Shown here: piece by piece, positions 35,926-49,999 of the stretch
Position numbering within the stretch: the stretch's first letter is position 1
Layout of the letters: each line of letters opens with the position of its first letter
Assembly: GCF_040939455.1 (NCBI RefSeq)
Contig: NC_134112.1
Coordinates: forward strand, 66,791,001-66,855,000
Direction: 5' to 3'
DNA length: 64,000 bases
Source: Microcebus murinus
Taxonomy: Eukaryota > Chordata > Mammalia > Primates > Cheirogaleidae
Made by a program: the position numbers and the translations under genes
The notes under the pieces: generated by a model
What the model saw: the letters and a program-made list of their open reading frames with translations, nothing else
Told to the model about the DNA's origin: nothing
Databases searched by the model: none

Positions 35926-38096
35926 AAATTACATTTGGTAAATCTCTCAGATAAAAGGAAAATATAATCATAAAAGTAAAGGTGTATATGGCCTATTTGA
36001 GATAGTGAGAGTGCTGGCCAGACCTAGGAACAGAATAGGTATTAAGAGAAGTAGGAATAAGACTGAATTTAATACTAATTTTTTGATTTGCTTTGTTTTG
36101 TTTTTTCCTTAGCAATATGGAAATCTTCATGGCTCCATTGTTTTTGGAAACCATATGTTATAAATCAAAAATTGATAACAATACACTAGGCCTCTCTAAG
36201 AACTGGATCAGGCTACCCTCATCCTATAAATTATCCTTATACTATAACACCAAATAGATGCCATTTGATAGCACTAAGTCCCAATCTCAAATTTCAGTTA
36301 TTAAAATTCCATAAATTCTGCAAAAATAATTAACCATAAAAATTAATAATACAGTGAATAGCTTATTATAGAATGAGAAAAATCATATTAAACAATAACC
36401 ATTAGGAAAGAAAAGCTTGGTAAGCTTTAAACCCTAATAACCACAAAATTTGGATTTCAACACTGCACTCTATATGTTTTTCCAATTTAATATAAAAGCA
36501 TAACTGCTATCATTAAGTAGAAGCCAAAGGCAATGTGGATTTTAAGCTAACAATGTGGCAACTTAAATACATGTGTAAATGAAACAAACCAGGTACTATC
36601 CACAACCCAAACAAAGCAATTAGAGGATGCTGGACTATTTTACCATAAGTCTATTTATTCCTAAAGCAATAATATTTTTGATTAGTAAAAGAATATATTT
36701 CTAGTATCAAGAATACTTACTGAGTAGCTACAAAGAAAATAGTGCATTATTTACCATTTGAGCTATGTGTGAAATTGGCTTTAAAAAATTAAGAAAGCCT
36801 GTAAACAGAAAAGGCACCCTTCTCAAAAGTAATCTCAAAAACCCTTCAAAAATCAAAACTAAGAAATAGGAATGAGACAGGGAAAATAAGAAAAAATAAC
36901 ATTCAGAACCTAAAAAATGAAAGGCACAAAATAAGCAAGAAGAATATTAGTGAGCATCAAACAATAACATGAGTAGTGGGGGAAAAGTCACTAGCTCACA
37001 ATAAGTAGAATAAAAAGATTTTTTTAAAAGAACATGATTTCAGAATTCATTAAAATCCTATCCTGATCCCTACTCTTCTTGTCTCAAATATGTTGTTTAC
37101 CAGAATACAAATGCCTGTAAGTAAATATAACATATCAACTCAAATTCACACCAACATGGCTTTTCCCTTTGATGAGGGTTGGGAATGAGTAGGAACATTT
37201 CTCAAAACAACTAAGCCCACTAGACCCCAAAGGGACAAAGATGGAAAGGTAAAGTCACAAAAAAGTAGGACTGAAAAATACAATTTAACCAGCAAACTTA
37301 AGGCCAGTCCAGGGATTGTAACTACTCTTAATGGAACAATAAATATGAAAAATTAGAAACAGTGGCTCCCCCAGCAGGGAAGCACATTAAGGCTCTGATT
37401 AGTCTGTCAAAAATAAAACCTGTCCAAACTATGGCTGGAAGATTTGGAAGGCTGCCCACAGCCCATCTATGGCAGCTGCAAGTCCATGGGGAGCGCAAAC
37501 AGCAATGGTGCAGGCTCAGTAGTAAAGATGCAAGCCAGATGAAGATTTATGCAACTTAAGGTGAAAGTAACAATAAAAAACTCCTTTGGAATTGTTGTCC
37601 TTTAAGCTTGTAAGCCCAAGCGTACATGTGCACACACAAACAGGCACATGAAATTGCTGAATAGCAACAAAGGACAAGCTGTCAGTATATATTTAAAAAA
37701 AAAAAAAAAGTAAAAATAAATAAATAAATAAAAACAGCTAAGAAGAGGTCAGAGTACAAAGCAGCTTACACTTCGTAGCCTGGGGACCAAGGCAGATGGA
37801 GCACAGCACTACCCGGACTCAAGTGTCTGCTGCATAGAAAGTCCAGGGATTATAATGAGCCTCTGGTGAGTATTACAGCATATGGAGCAGAGATGCTATT
37901 TAGATTGCTCCACACTTAAATGCCTTGTTTTAATTTTGCATACTTGCCTATACATTTGAAGATACTGTTTCAAGATAACTACGAAATTTCATCAACATGT
38001 AATGCCCTTAAGTTACTATGTATCTGCCAATCAAAACATCCAAAATTACTCATGGAAACATAAAATAGTGTGAAACAATTTTTTTTTAAATACTGT
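35926..38096. other. Intronic DNA with small A-rich repeats
   Basis: No transposon named. An A-run followed by (AAAT)n lies at 37694-37732. A slightly GC-richer patch at 37360-37560 is open for 65 codons on the plus strand, with no recognisable protein. Confidence 0.4.
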
Positions 38097-38207
38097 AAGC
38101 GAGAATGTGCAATAAAATACAATAATCTATGTGAGATGATAAATGTTTTAAGCCACTGAGTTTTGGGGTAATTTGTTTTGTAGAAGTAACTAACACAATA
38201 CTGAATC
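38097..38207 (+). mobile_element. MLT1-like LTR 3' fragment
   Basis: AATGTTTTAAGCCACTGAGTT with TTGGGGTAATTTGTTTTG and CTAACACAATAC corresponds to the terminal part of MaLR LTRs. The 5' part is missing. Confidence 0.6.
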
Positions 38208-38386
38208 CACAAAAAGACCCAAAGACACAAAGAAACTCGGTATAAGATAAAGTTGATACTCACATTGGGAAGAGAGGGAGTTGAATTAATAAATTATGTT
38301 AAAACAACTAGCCAAAATTTGGAGGAGGAAAAAAAATGAAAGCTAGCTATTTAATTAATTCATTATAAGAAAATAAATTCCAGAGA

Positions 38387-38456
38387 AGTCAAACATTAAA
38401 TGTAATTAATAAAAAAAGAGTAGTCAAACATTAAATGTAATTAATAAAAATAGAGT
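38387..38456. repeat. Two-copy tandem duplication, 35-bp unit
   Basis: AGTCAAACATTAAATGTAAT and the following 15 bases repeat at 38387-38421 and 38422-38456 with one difference, indicating a recent slip. Confidence 0.95.
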
Positions 38457-38499
38457 AATAAAAGAAAATAAATGCAAATGGTCTTTTAAGGATTTCCAG

Positions 38500-39115
38500 A
38501 AAGAGGCCTTTCTGAACATTTTACAAACCCAAAAAACATGACAGAAAATTACTGATGGATTTCACTACCTAAAAATCAAAGCATACCATAAAATAAGGTT
38601 AAATGATAATGAGATTTAAATATTATAATATATATTAATCACAAAGGCTCAATATTGCTAAAATTATATAATTCTTATAAGAGACAAAAGTTATGAGAGA
38701 TTAGGGATTAAAATACATGGAAGGGAATTTCACTGAAACAAAATAAGGATACTATATAAGGATATAAAAAGATGTTCAATCACACTAATAATAAAATGAA
38801 TACAAATAAAAACAAGATATACCTTTTTTAGCCTAACACACTGTCAAAGGTTTTAAAAACTGACAGTATCCAGTAAGGGAAAATAGAAACTCTCATGCTC
38901 ACTTGAGCATAAATGGATACAACCTTTCTTGAATATAATACAGCAATATGTACCAAAATGTTACATGAACACACCTTCTAATGCAGAGGTACCTCTCTCA
39001 GGAATTTGTTTTATGTATGCAAAGATATGATCAAGGATTTTCAATATACCATTATTTATAACAGTGAAAAACTGAAAACAAGTGAAATGCAAAGATAATT
39101 TCCCTTGTGTTTAGA
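38500..39115 (+). mobile_element. L1M ORF2 3' fossil
   Basis: GATGTTCAATCACACTAATA, TGAATACAAATAAAAACAAG and CATTATTTATAACAGTGAAA follow old L1 order. The left part (to about 38750) is very weak. Confidence 0.55.
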
Positions 39116-40482
39116 ATAAAATAAAATTGATAGATCGACACCCCGGAGCAGATTTTTAACTGTGATGAAATTGTTCTGTGTTAGAAGTGGATGACTTTAA
39201 GGACCTATAACAAAGGAAGAAAACCAGGGTTTAAGGTTAAGATTGATTGTGATGCTGAGTGCAAATGCCAGTAGGGACTTAATGGTGCTGTTTTTATTAC
39301 AATTGCTACTTCTTTAGGCCTGTTTACAAAATTCCACTGGTTTCAAATAATCTGTTCTTAGTCCTATTTTCCTTATAAGCCCTATAAATTTTAGGACATG
39401 ATTTTGCATAATTAAAGATTTTCAGGAATGCTTACACGTCATTAATAGCAGAAATGCTTCTACTATTTTAAAATACAATGAGGTAGAGGAACAGTCCATA
39501 AGAAACACGGAGCAAAAAAAACAAAAAAGAGAAAAGGCAGGAAGAAAAGTAAAAGAAAGGAAAATCTTTATTTTGCTTCAGTGATAGTTGCTAATGAAAG
39601 GTATTCGATGCAGGTCAAAACAATCCCACTAATTTTTTTTTATTTACACCACTCATTTTTATTTATATATAATTTTTGTCACACTTAAAATCTAAACAAG
39701 ACAGAGAATTATAAACAGCATCAACTATGGGGGAGAGGGACTAATCCAACCAACTCCTCAACATAGTATTGGATTATATACCCTGGGGTTGGAGGTGAGG
39801 GGAAAGAAATACAAACAATGAGGGAAACAATTCCAAAACTATTATAAATACACTGTAGGACTGAGCAAATGAGTATAGGCATTAGTTGGGAGCAGGGTGC
39901 TGACTGTGGAAAAGGGAGATAACAGGCACACAAGCAGAAGCAGAAGTCAAGAAGAATGCTGTGGGGCTCTAGAAATAAAGACACTATTTTAAAGAAATGA
40001 CAAATGACAATGTGTACATGTAGTACCTAGTTCTTGGGTTCTAGGACCATTCCCCATGATAAGGAAACATGGCTCTTCAGAGAAAGGGTTGATTCCAGGC
40101 TGGGGTAAGGAAAGTGTAAGATGAGTGTGGAACATTTTATTAGGCCACCAAGTAAAGAAGTCCTCAGAAAAATGATGGAAGTACATCAAAAGGACACAGG
40201 AGCTTGCCAGGTGATCCCAATGCCTAAATAAGGGAAAATTTGATCACCTAAAGTCATAAATGATTATAAATCACTGAAAAATCGTTTTGAATTTGCTTAT
40301 TTTCTGAATGTGGGCAATTTAAAACTATAGGCGTTTAGCTTCAAAAGGTAGATACCTTAATTTCATACAAGTAATATATCATGAAAAAACTTTATAAACT
40401 ATTAATATAAAATATTAAAGTTAGTTCCCTTTATGACTATTCTCAGAAGCATATTAAAAAAAAAAAAAAAAAAGAAGTTCCC
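39116..40482. other. Intronic DNA, nothing recognised
   Basis: The stretch 39720-40220 is less AT-rich and holds minus-strand frames of 66-87 codons without recognisable domains. May be an unnamed old repeat. Confidence 0.4.
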
Positions 40483-40779
40483 AGCGGGGCACAGTGGCTC
40501 ATGCCTTCAATGCTAGCACTTTGGGAGGCCAAGGCAGGAAGCTTGCTTGAGGCCAGGAATTGGAGACCAGCCTGAGCAAGAGTGAGACCCTGTCTCTAAC
40601 AAAAAACAAAAGAATAAGAAAGAAAAATTAGCCAGGCACAGTGGCACACGCCTGTAGTCCCAGCTGCAGAAGAGGCTGGGGCAGGAGGATTGATTGAGCT
40701 ATAATGATGCCACATTGCAATTCAGCCCAGGCAACACAGCAAGACCCTGTCTCAAAAAAAAAAAAAAGAAAAGAAAAAG
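40483..40779 (+). mobile_element. Alu SINE with right-arm deletion
   Basis: GGGCACAGTGGCTCATGCC starts the left arm. The right arm lacks the segment between GGAGGATTGATTGAG and CTATAATGATGCCAC. Poly-A with interruptions to 40779. Flanking AAAGAAGTTCC and AAAGAAAATTCC may be an imperfect target duplication. Confidence 0.88.
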
Positions 40780-41489
40780 AAAATTCCTTTGCAAGTACAA
40801 AGAAAATTTTTCAATTCAAAGATGATCCTTCTACACTAATTTCCAAAAAATAAATGTGAGCTGAGTTCATTTTTCACTGTTCTTTGATTATTAACATATC
40901 CAACTATTAATTGAATTTGGGGTCCAGTAGTAAAACGAAAGCTTGTGAATTTAAAGACTATTTAAAATGTACAATGTTTCATTAATTATCATTACTAGTA
41001 CACAATGGTTGGTTGGACCCTTGTGGGATTGTTAAGCAACAGCTAACACAGAAACCATCTCAGCCTAAAGGATGTGTTAAGAGGAGCAAATAAATCATTA
41101 TGATGAAAAGAATTCAATTGGTATCTCTTTCGTTGATATTTATTCTTTTTACATAAATGAGCATTTATGAATACCTGCTATGTGCCAGGCATCATGCCAG
41201 TTTCTATACTGAAAGAATGAAGACATATCTATGTAGTATCTACCTAAATACCGAACATTACGCATTGTTCTTTTGAATTATACCAGCTTTGTGATAAGGT
41301 TAGGAGGGCCTTAAATAACATGAAGAATATTTTATAAAGAATAGAGGCAATTGGAGATGTTATGGGAAGACAAGCTATACACTATTCTATAGTCTTTGGT
41401 CCTTCCTCTTTCAGAGAATGACTGTTACCATCCAAACAGCTGACCCAAGGTCAACATGGTAGTTAGCCAATGTGCCCCTCATGAAATCA
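40780..41489. other. Intronic DNA, minor repeat traces
   Basis: About 41165-41215 (TACCTGCTATGTGCCAGGCA) resembles the start of an ancient repeat. Otherwise unrecognised. Confidence 0.4.
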
Positions 41490-41970
41490 GTAAAAATCCT
41501 TTCTCCTGCTTGAAATCCTCCAGTAACTCCCCATTTTCTATAGCATAATATCAAGCTTCTTAGATTTGGCATACAAATCTAATTCTGATTAGATTCCCTA
41601 GTATTGCTACTCTTCATTAGCACATCATGATCCCACCAAACCCAGCTGCATGCAATTTTTGGAAACTACCACACTTTTACTTGTCTTTGGGCCCTTATAA
41701 AGATGCTCTCCTGTATACATCACTCTTCCTACCTTTCTTTGTTCTTGTCAGCTCTTATTCATCCATCAGGTTAGCTTAGATGTCACTCTACCGGGAAGTC
41801 TATCCTGTCTCTCCAAGTCTGAATTAGCCACCTTTCCTCTACATTCCCATAACACTCTATGCGTCCAAACCTGATTTTCTCATCCTTACCCCTAATCAGC
41901 TGTGAGTTCTGTGAGGGAAGAAACATTTTGTTCACTGCCATACTTCAGTGCCTGGCACTTAGGTGTTCAA
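41490..41970 (+). repeat. L2 LINE 3' fossil
   Basis: CTCCTGCTTGAAATCCTCCAG, TAGATGTCACTCTACCGGGAAG, CTGTGAGTTCTGTGAGGGAAG and CAGTGCCTGGCACTTAGG appear in L2 3' order. Confidence 0.75.
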
Positions 41971-43454
41971 CTTTCAATACAGTTTTATTGTAGAAAGTAA
42001 TAAATCACTTCTAATAATTTATTATAAAAAATAATTTGTGAAAGTATTTTGGTAAGCTAACCTTACAATTTCCTGTCCACACAGACTGTCTACATCATAT
42101 TCAGAAGGTAATGTATATGCCCTCGTGGCACAGATTGAGAGAAAGGTATTGCCCAACCACATCCAACAAATTGTGTGCATGTGTATGCGTGTGTGTACAC
42201 ACCACGTGCACACAAGTAACTATCTCCATCTCTCACCTAAGTTTTACCTCCCAATTGAAGGTATTTATGAATAAAGTGACTTTTAAATGAAATTATAGAT
42301 ATACGCACATATATGTGTATACTGTTAATATATTTATATTCAACTTTGGGGAGATTTTTTTGTGTGTGGCTTGTCAATAAATCATAGCATGGCACTCATG
42401 TCCAAAGGCAATAAAGATGTGTAAGAAGGATCAAGTAACTTTCATAACCCATTCAACTACAAGGCGCTGAGAATTGCTTTTCAATTAACAGCTTATTTTC
42501 TGGAAGTATTTAGTTTGTTTTTCCTTAAAAGTAACGTTTTTCAATCTGTGACATTCTATGGTATCCTAAGAATTCACTGGAGGAGCAAAGGCCAGGGGTC
42601 ACAGGCACTAAGCAAAGAGAGCTCTGAGCCCCAACTCCCGTGGCTCAATCAGAGCCACTCTGCTTTTATCTGTTGGTTTCCTTTTTATAAAAAATAATGG
42701 AATTCCAAGCATGATTTCCTGTGAAAGATTCAATACATAAAAAGAAGAAGCAAGGAAAAAGTTTAAAAAACACTACCTTAAAGAATCAGCAATGGCTTGA
42801 GGTTTGCACTATATAATTCAAGCCTTAATGTATTTCATATTTCTTGGTTAGACTAAATTCAACTCTGTCAGGTTTATAGGCCCTTATTTGTGCTAAAATG
42901 AGAAATACTATTTGAATGCAGAAATATCCAGGTAGAGGAAAAATAATATGAGTTTTGAGGAATACATTTATTCTCTGGTGCAGCTATTTCTAAATTGATT
43001 TCTCTTATTATGTTTAATGGCATTATTTATGTACCAATCTTCAAGTTAATGATTCATAACACAGAACACCAAAATAATCTAATTGAACAACAGAAGCCCA
43101 CTGTACATGCCAGCTGCTACTGTTTCATATACTGTAGACAAATTTCCCATTTCACTTTAATAGTTTCTTGGTAGAAAGATCACCTTAAATGGAAAGATCC
43201 AAAGTCATAGTTAACTAGAAATTTTAGCTATTTTGCCAATGAAGGAACAAAAGGGCACAGGGTAACTGAAACCAAGGGGGACTCCATCATGCAACATCCG
43301 AAAGAGCAGTGTGGAGAATTTGATCTGCTGGTGAACACACTGAGGTACGGGCAGAAATGGGATTCCCTCCAACAGAAACCTCCTGCCAACCTGTGCAAAA
43401 CAGTACAAAAATGTGAAATTTTGGACTGGAACTTGACTGCAAGTCACAGAAACT
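41971..43454. other. Intronic DNA, nothing recognised
   Basis: Overlapping short frames on both strands at 43211-43480 have no recognisable content. A (GT)-rich patch lies at about 42173-42213. Confidence 0.4.
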
Positions 43455-43545
43455 CTTGCAATCAAGTCCCAGCTCTGTAACTTAACAAGTTAGGTGAACT
43501 AGAAACCTCTAGAGCTGAACACATAAAATTATTCATAAGATCCAC
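43455..43545 (+). repeat. MIR fragment
   Basis: AATCAAGTCCCAGCTCTGTAAC and the following bases fit MIR weakly. Confidence 0.45.
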
Positions 43546-43559
43546 TGAGCTGAGAAGAA

Positions 43560-43845
43560 ACAAACCTAATTCTCACCTCTTCTGGGAAAACTTACATGAG
43601 CACTCTAACCCGCAGTGCCCTCTTCTGCTTCCAGACTCCCCTGGCATTCACTTAGCCACACCCTCACTTGGCACCCAAGATTCTTAGTTAATGTTTACAG
43701 GTATGGCCATTCTCCTCAACTAGACTGTAAGCCCCTAATGGGCAAAGACAATGTCTCACTCCCTTCCTATATCCTAAATTCTTAGAATTGTGCTAAGCAT
43801 TTACAGGTGCTAAATAAATGTATCTTGACTGCTTTCATAATTGTA
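43560..43845 (+). repeat. L2 LINE 3' end
   Basis: AACTAGACTGTAAGCCCC, GGGCAAAGACAATGTCTC and ACAGGTGCTAAATAAATG are the L2 terminal blocks. Confidence 0.7.
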
Positions 43846-44099
43846 GATAATATTTATATTACCACCCATGGACAATGTTGATAGAAAGTCAGATTCATAT
43901 GGTTGTGTCAGTTACTCCATTCCTGTAAGTGCCAGCCAGAAGAGTAAGGGAGAAAATCAGTGGCCAGGTCAGGCTGTTTAGAGAGCCACGCAGGCCACCT
44001 AATATACCTCCCTCCGTGCATGTGTCAGTCCCAAAGAACCAAGTGCCCCCCCTGTTCTAAGGCTAAATCTTTTCTCCTCCTCCCATGCTCTGTGCCAAA
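43846..44099. other. Intronic DNA, nothing recognised
   Basis: Short unassigned stretch, somewhat C-rich at 44000-44095. Confidence 0.4.
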
Positions 44100-44215
44100 T
44101 TAGAAATCAGAAGACTTGGATTCAAGTCCTAGCTATGCCAATGAGCAAAAAATTCATTTATTTGAACAGACTACTTCTAAGGTTCTAGCTCCAAGTAGCT
44201 TATGGTTCTATGAGT
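44100..44215 (+). repeat. MIR fragment
   Basis: GACTTGGATTCAAGTCCTAGCT with TGCCAATGAGC and TAAGGTTCTAGCTCC fit MIR. Confidence 0.6.
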
Positions 44216-45293
44216 CTAACCTCAGGCTTTTACATTCCACATCAGAATTGCCCCTTTCCTCTCAGTACTATAACATCTACCTTCCATGATGTGTCCCACC
44301 ATCATCATCATTGTGCCCATGCTCCAAGACCACTTCTGATTTCTGCTGCAAGGTCAACACTTCTAATGATAACACTGTTTAATTTCTTGTCTGAACTTTA
44401 CTTCATACCTGTCCTTATTTAATAAATACTTGCTGAGTGGCTGGCTGGGTGATATGGGAAAATATATACATTTAGGGAAGCTTCCAGCTTTCAGCAGCAA
44501 AGATAAAGAATTTGCAAATAAACACCAATAATAATAAATAAAACTAATTATTTTTATACTGGTCGCCAATAAAAGCTGTTTTCATCTTCATCAATAGCTT
44601 AGTAACCCTGAGAATAATCGCCTGACCTCTCCCATTTTGTAAGAAACTTATTTTTATCGTCTCATCAACAACACTACTAATGGTATAGACAGTGTTGCAA
44701 TGGCTGTGACAGTAAATGACTTAGAAAGTCCAGTAACAATTTTGATAGGTTCTAAGGAATATATGAGCTAGAAAAAATATATATGAGCCAAATAGAAATT
44801 TGAAGTAATTTAATAACAGTTTTGAATAATGAAGTTTTTCAGAACCTAATGTACCTTTGTTCTGCAAAATAAGACTAGGTGTATCACACAAAAACCTTTC
44901 CCCAGCCGGCTAATTTGTCATCTAAGTAATTAAAAAGAAAAATGGCAATTTCACCTCTTCATATATGTCAAGCAAAACAGCCATAATAAAATCACAGATG
45001 ACAGATTGTTTTTAAAAGTTAGATGTGGGTAACAGAATCCTCCAGGAAATAGTCAAAAGCTTATTTTTCCTTGGCCAAAATTATACCAACATTTTGCTGT
45101 ATTTTGGGTATTAACTTCAGTACAAATATTAAACAAGTACATAAAAAATTTTGACTAATGGTACAGTAAGGTTTTGTTTCATTTTTAATAGAGTGATTAG
45201 CCATTCACAAATCAGTCATAATTACTCTTCCACAAATTATGATCAAATCTACAAACTCTAAAGAAAGTATTAATTGGGAAAAGAAAGAAAAAC
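44216..45293. other. Intronic DNA, nothing certain
   Basis: About 44320-44440 resembles an L2-like tail (TTATTTAATAAATACTTGCTG). The rest is unrecognised. Confidence 0.4.
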
Positions 45294-45310
45294 TGTAAAC
45301 AACAATTTTT

Positions 45311-45684
45311 TTGGTTTGGGTTTTTATTTATTATTTTTTTAAACTTTTTTTTTCTTTTTTTTTTTTTTTTTGAGACAGAGTCTCACTCTGTTGCCCAGGC
45401 TAGAGTGCCGCAGCTTCAGCCTAGCTCACAGCAACCTCAAACACCTGAGCTTAAGCAATCCTCCTGCCTCAGCCTCCCAAGTAGCTGGGACTAGAGGCAT
45501 GCGACACCATGCCTGGCTAATTTTTTCTATATATTTTTAGTTGGCCAATTAATTTCTGTCTATTTTTAGTAGAGATGGGGTCTTGCTCTTGCTCAAGTTG
45601 GTCTAGAACTCCTGACCTCAAAGGATCCGCCCACTCGGCCTCCAGGAGTGCTAGGATTACAGGCGTGAGCTACAGCGCTTGGCC
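45311..45684 (-). mobile_element. Lemur-type Alu SINE, reversed, long tail
   Basis: Reversed dimer with GAGACAGAGTCTCACTCTG, the linker containing TTGGCCAATTAATTTCTG, and the start at GCGCTTGGCC. The T-rich (poly-A) tail spans about 45311-45371 with interruptions. TGTAAACAACAATTTT (45294-45309) and TGTAAATAACAATTTT (45685-45700) are the target duplication. Confidence 0.95.
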
Positions 45685-45854
45685 TGTAAATAACAATTTT
45701 ATTATAGAACCAATGAAAGAAAAATTTCAGTCTAGCAAAGGACTGTATAGAGAGTTCATTGTGTGTCTAAAATATTGTATCACTGTATTAAAAATAGTAA
45801 AATAAAAATTTTTGTTATCCTAATTACTTCAATCTTTGCATTAACCCTATTTTG

Positions 45855-46002
45855 ATCCCCATTTTAAAAGATATAAATTGATCCTGAGTGTTTAAGGAAT
45901 CTTCTCAGGGTGATACAGACAGTAAATATCAGAGCTGAATTCAGATTACTTGACCCCCTGGCCTGTATATTTAAGCACTATGCTATGCTGCCTCCCAGTT
46001 AC
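45855..46002 (-). repeat. MIR SINE, antisense
   Basis: CCCCATTTTAAAAGATATAA, GACAGTAAATATCAGAGCTG and GCACTATGCTATGCTGCC are antisense MIR blocks. Confidence 0.75.
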
Positions 46003-46990
46003 TCACCACTCCCAATAAATATTCAACACTCCAATAAAACATGGGGCAGAATGAGTTATTGATTTCATAACTGCTACTACAGCATTCAGATGCAACTTAC
46101 TTGGGAAAAGTGTTCTGAATACACAATTAATTCAATCCACTATGTAAAAGGTAAATGTCCAAGTCTCATTCAAATGGGGAAGGGTGGAAAAGGAAGAAAA
46201 GACAAAGTCTATGTGCAGCATCAATTAATAGAAAAATATAATTAGAGTTGTCTTTAGACTTAACAAGTACTGAAGGCCCTTATTATCCTGCTGTCTTCTC
46301 AGCACTCTCAATTGCCTCTCAGGATTTGAAATTTCACTGCTGAAACAAAAGATGAAAGATATGTGCATACCAAAACATGTGCCCTTTTGCAATTTCCCTT
46401 CTACGTGTATTACCTGGATCTTTAAACACTCAACTAGGAGATAAACCAATTCAACCGTATGTATAAAATGTAAAATTGAAAATGCCACAAAAATCAACGT
46501 GACCTTTCAAGTATAATGTTTCCCACAATTGTTTAAGTTAATACTAGGAAAACACTTCAGTGTTTAAAGCATAATCTTCATGTGTAATATTTTCAGCAAC
46601 TATAAAAGCAAATACAGAACAAAGCACTTAAAGATCAACTACATTTTAAACTAAAACTGCAATTAATTTTAAACTACTACTTTTTCTGCAGTAGTTCATT
46701 ACCTATGTGTTAAACATTCTGTATTAACGTGCTCTACTTTTCAAATGGGAAGCTAATGTAACTACCACCATACCACCCAAGTCACCTCCTACAACTGGTA
46801 AGGGCCTATTAGTGTAACAAGCTTCCCACCAAGTTACCCGTATCACTTTGCTTGAGAACAAAAATATGTGTTGGCCAAAGGGCTAGGATAATCCATCTCT
46901 GTGCGCCAAAACCACTCTTGATTAATCCTAAGGTACTGGTTCAACAGCATGTTTTCTAACCAATCAGATTCTTTAGTCAAAAATAAAGAT
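46003..46990. other. Apparently single-copy intronic DNA
   Basis: No repeat or gene named. Confidence 0.45.
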
Positions 46991-47002
46991 AAAAATTAGA
47001 CA

Positions 47003-47330
<328 letters not shown>

Positions 47331-47342
47331 AAAAATTAGACA

Positions 47343-48649
47343 ATGATATTACCACAAAATTAAATGTTGTATGATAGCAAACGTATAGTTTTTATATCTT
47401 CACATCCAATCATATATTTGTTAAAAGATACACAAAACTTGCCCCAAAAAAGAATCACACTTGAGATAAACCACAAAATTTTTTTTATTCCATAATCGAA
47501 TAAAAATCCTTGAGAATATATCTGTCTTTCCCCTTTGACTACTTTAAGTCTCTCCAATAGAAGGTCAATAGAAAATACTTTTTCTCAGACTTTTTTCTTC
47601 ACCTTTTCTAGCAGGAAAGAAAAATTAGCAAGACAAATGAATTCACAATCTACCCCATCTACCTTCATTGAATGGTGTGGATATATATATATCCCATTGG
47701 CTTTAATAGCTGAGAATTAGGGAGGAAAAAAAGAGATAAAAAAGTTAACTGAGCAATGTAATGCCTGGTGAAAGGACAAATTCTATCCTTAAAATTGAGT
47801 GTGGTTCCTATCAACTCTTAAGAATTCAGTTCATATTTCTTTAATGCAACAAGAGAAAGGGCAAGGTTATATCATGAAGAGACAAAACAGCAAAACATCA
47901 ACAAAGCAACTAAATTAGATACTTCACCTGTCACAGAGAAAAATCAATAAAGCCCAATGAATTTACTTATGGAAAAGCTTTAGAATAAAACATCTTCACC
48001 TTTTGTATACTAGACATATTCTGCTCCACTGGCTGGGAGATAGCTAGGAGAAGATGGCCTCTGTGGCAGAGGGCAAACGGGACTCAGGCTTACTGTAACA
48101 GCAGCAAAACAAGGTGAGAGAAAGCAGTTGGGGAGCAGAGATCTACAATCAACATTCATAAAATAATGTTATACTGGTTTTTAAAATGGGAAAAAGAATG
48201 TAACTGCCCAATCTAAGAATGAAACAGGCAGAATCAGCATGGCAAGGGATAAAACAGAAGGATTAAAGGGGAGTGGTTTATACCTCAAACAAAACAAAAG
48301 TGAGACAAACTCAAGTAAGAAAAAGACAAAAACACCCCAACTGAGACAAAACCCCCAACCCTCTCTCTTATTCTGAGAGACAGAATTAAGATACAACACC
48401 CAGAACAAAGGTAAGTGCAAACAGAAGTCAGGTTCACACACACACATACTCTCAGAGCAGAAAGAGAAAAAAGAACAATGTATTTTACAATATTAAGAGA
48501 AAACCAATACAATTATTATATGTCAATTTAAAATATTGTTTTAAATGAGAGACAAAATCAAGAAGAAAACAACTATGTCTAGTTGGTCATCTTTGCTCAC
48601 AAACACTTCCAAAAAACTCCAGAGAGTCTGTCATCCCAATGGGTACCAG
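47343..48649. other. Intronic DNA, nothing recognised
   Basis: Purine-rich plus strand at 48180-48500. No gene or repeat named. A short (TA)n lies at 47680-47690. Confidence 0.4.
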
Positions 48650-49860
48650 ATAGAATCTCACTGTGGTTTTGATAGGGATTTCCCTAATGATTAGTGATGC
48701 TGAGCATCTTTTCATGTGCTTACTGGCCATTTTTATACATTCTTTGGAGAAATGTCTATTCAAGTCCTTTGCCCCTTTTTCAGTAAGATTGTTTCTTGTT
48801 GAGTTGTAGATTCTATATATTGTGAATAATTAACCCCTTATCAGATATATGAACAAGAGGATTCTTTTATAATTCATTTTTATTCCCTAATTTCTCAGAG
48901 TTGGCTATATGTAATACAGAAGTACATTTTTAGTTGAATATGTTTCACCTTTTTAAAATTTTTGTATAATACAAAATTTTAAATACCCAAAAAGAGGTAT
49001 ACAATGGAAAATAAGATTCCCTACCAGCCCTGTTCTCAAGCTACCAAGTTCCTATCCCCACAGGCATTTTCCATTTTCTTATAATTCCCTGCAGAGATAT
49101 TCTATGCATATACAAGAAAATACATCTTAGTCTCCTCTGAAATAATAACCTACTAATTAATACCCATTGTTCCACACTTTACTTTCTGACTTAATGATAT
49201 ATCTTAAAGATTATTCCACTTCAGTATATATAAAACTGCCTTATTCTTTTTAACTATTAAATATTCCACTAGAAGTACTATAATTTATTGATCCCTCTAA
49301 AGATGGGTATTTGTCTCTAATTGCTGCCAAGAATATCCTTAAATATATATTACTTCACGCAAGTATAAAACCTATAAGATACAATCTAGTAGAAGAATCA
49401 AAATGCTATGTGTATTTTAAGTTTTGATTACTATTTCCAAATTGTTCTCAATGAAAATTATACAAATCCATACTCCCATTAGCAGGAATCATACTGCCTA
49501 GTCCCCTATTCCCTCAAAGACACTTTATGTTTTCAAAATTTGCTTATTTGCCAATTAGGTTTAAATAATCCATCTCATTAAAGTTTTATTTTACATTTCC
49601 CTTATTATGAACTATTCATATTTTTCATCTTTGTTCATTTTTCTATCCAACTGGCCTTTTTCCCCTGGAGTTGCTGTTGTTCTTTACATATTTATAAAAT
49701 TAGTCTTTTTCCTATACTATGAATTGCAAATCTTTTTCCTGCTTGTCTTTTACTTTGTCTTTTCCTTTCTTGCTTTTTTGATACACTATGTTTTCTTTCA
49801 CTCTTTTTTAGCAATACAGAATTTTTATGCAGTTATGTTTTATTACTCTTTTCTCTAATG
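48650..49860 (-). mobile_element. L1 fossil, antisense (two segments)
   Basis: 48650-48865 is the reverse of L1 ORF2 end (GATTAGTGATGCTGAGCATC, AGTCCTTTGCCCCTTTTTC). 48970-49860 resembles reversed L1ME (CAGAGATATTCTATGCATATAC, CTGCCTTATTCTTTTTAAC, GAATTGCAAATCTTTTTCC). Two insertions or one broken element. This is one of the few L1 stretches in the same sense as IMMP2L. Confidence 0.7.
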
Positions 49861-49999
49861 GTTTCAGAGCATCTCTTATCTTCTATTCCCACAATCGCCA
49901 TAGTGAAAATCCTTACTACCTTGCAAGTAAATTAGTTTCACGATTAGTCTACTTTTCATCATCCCCTCTACTTTCCAACCAGTCCTATATACTTGTCAT

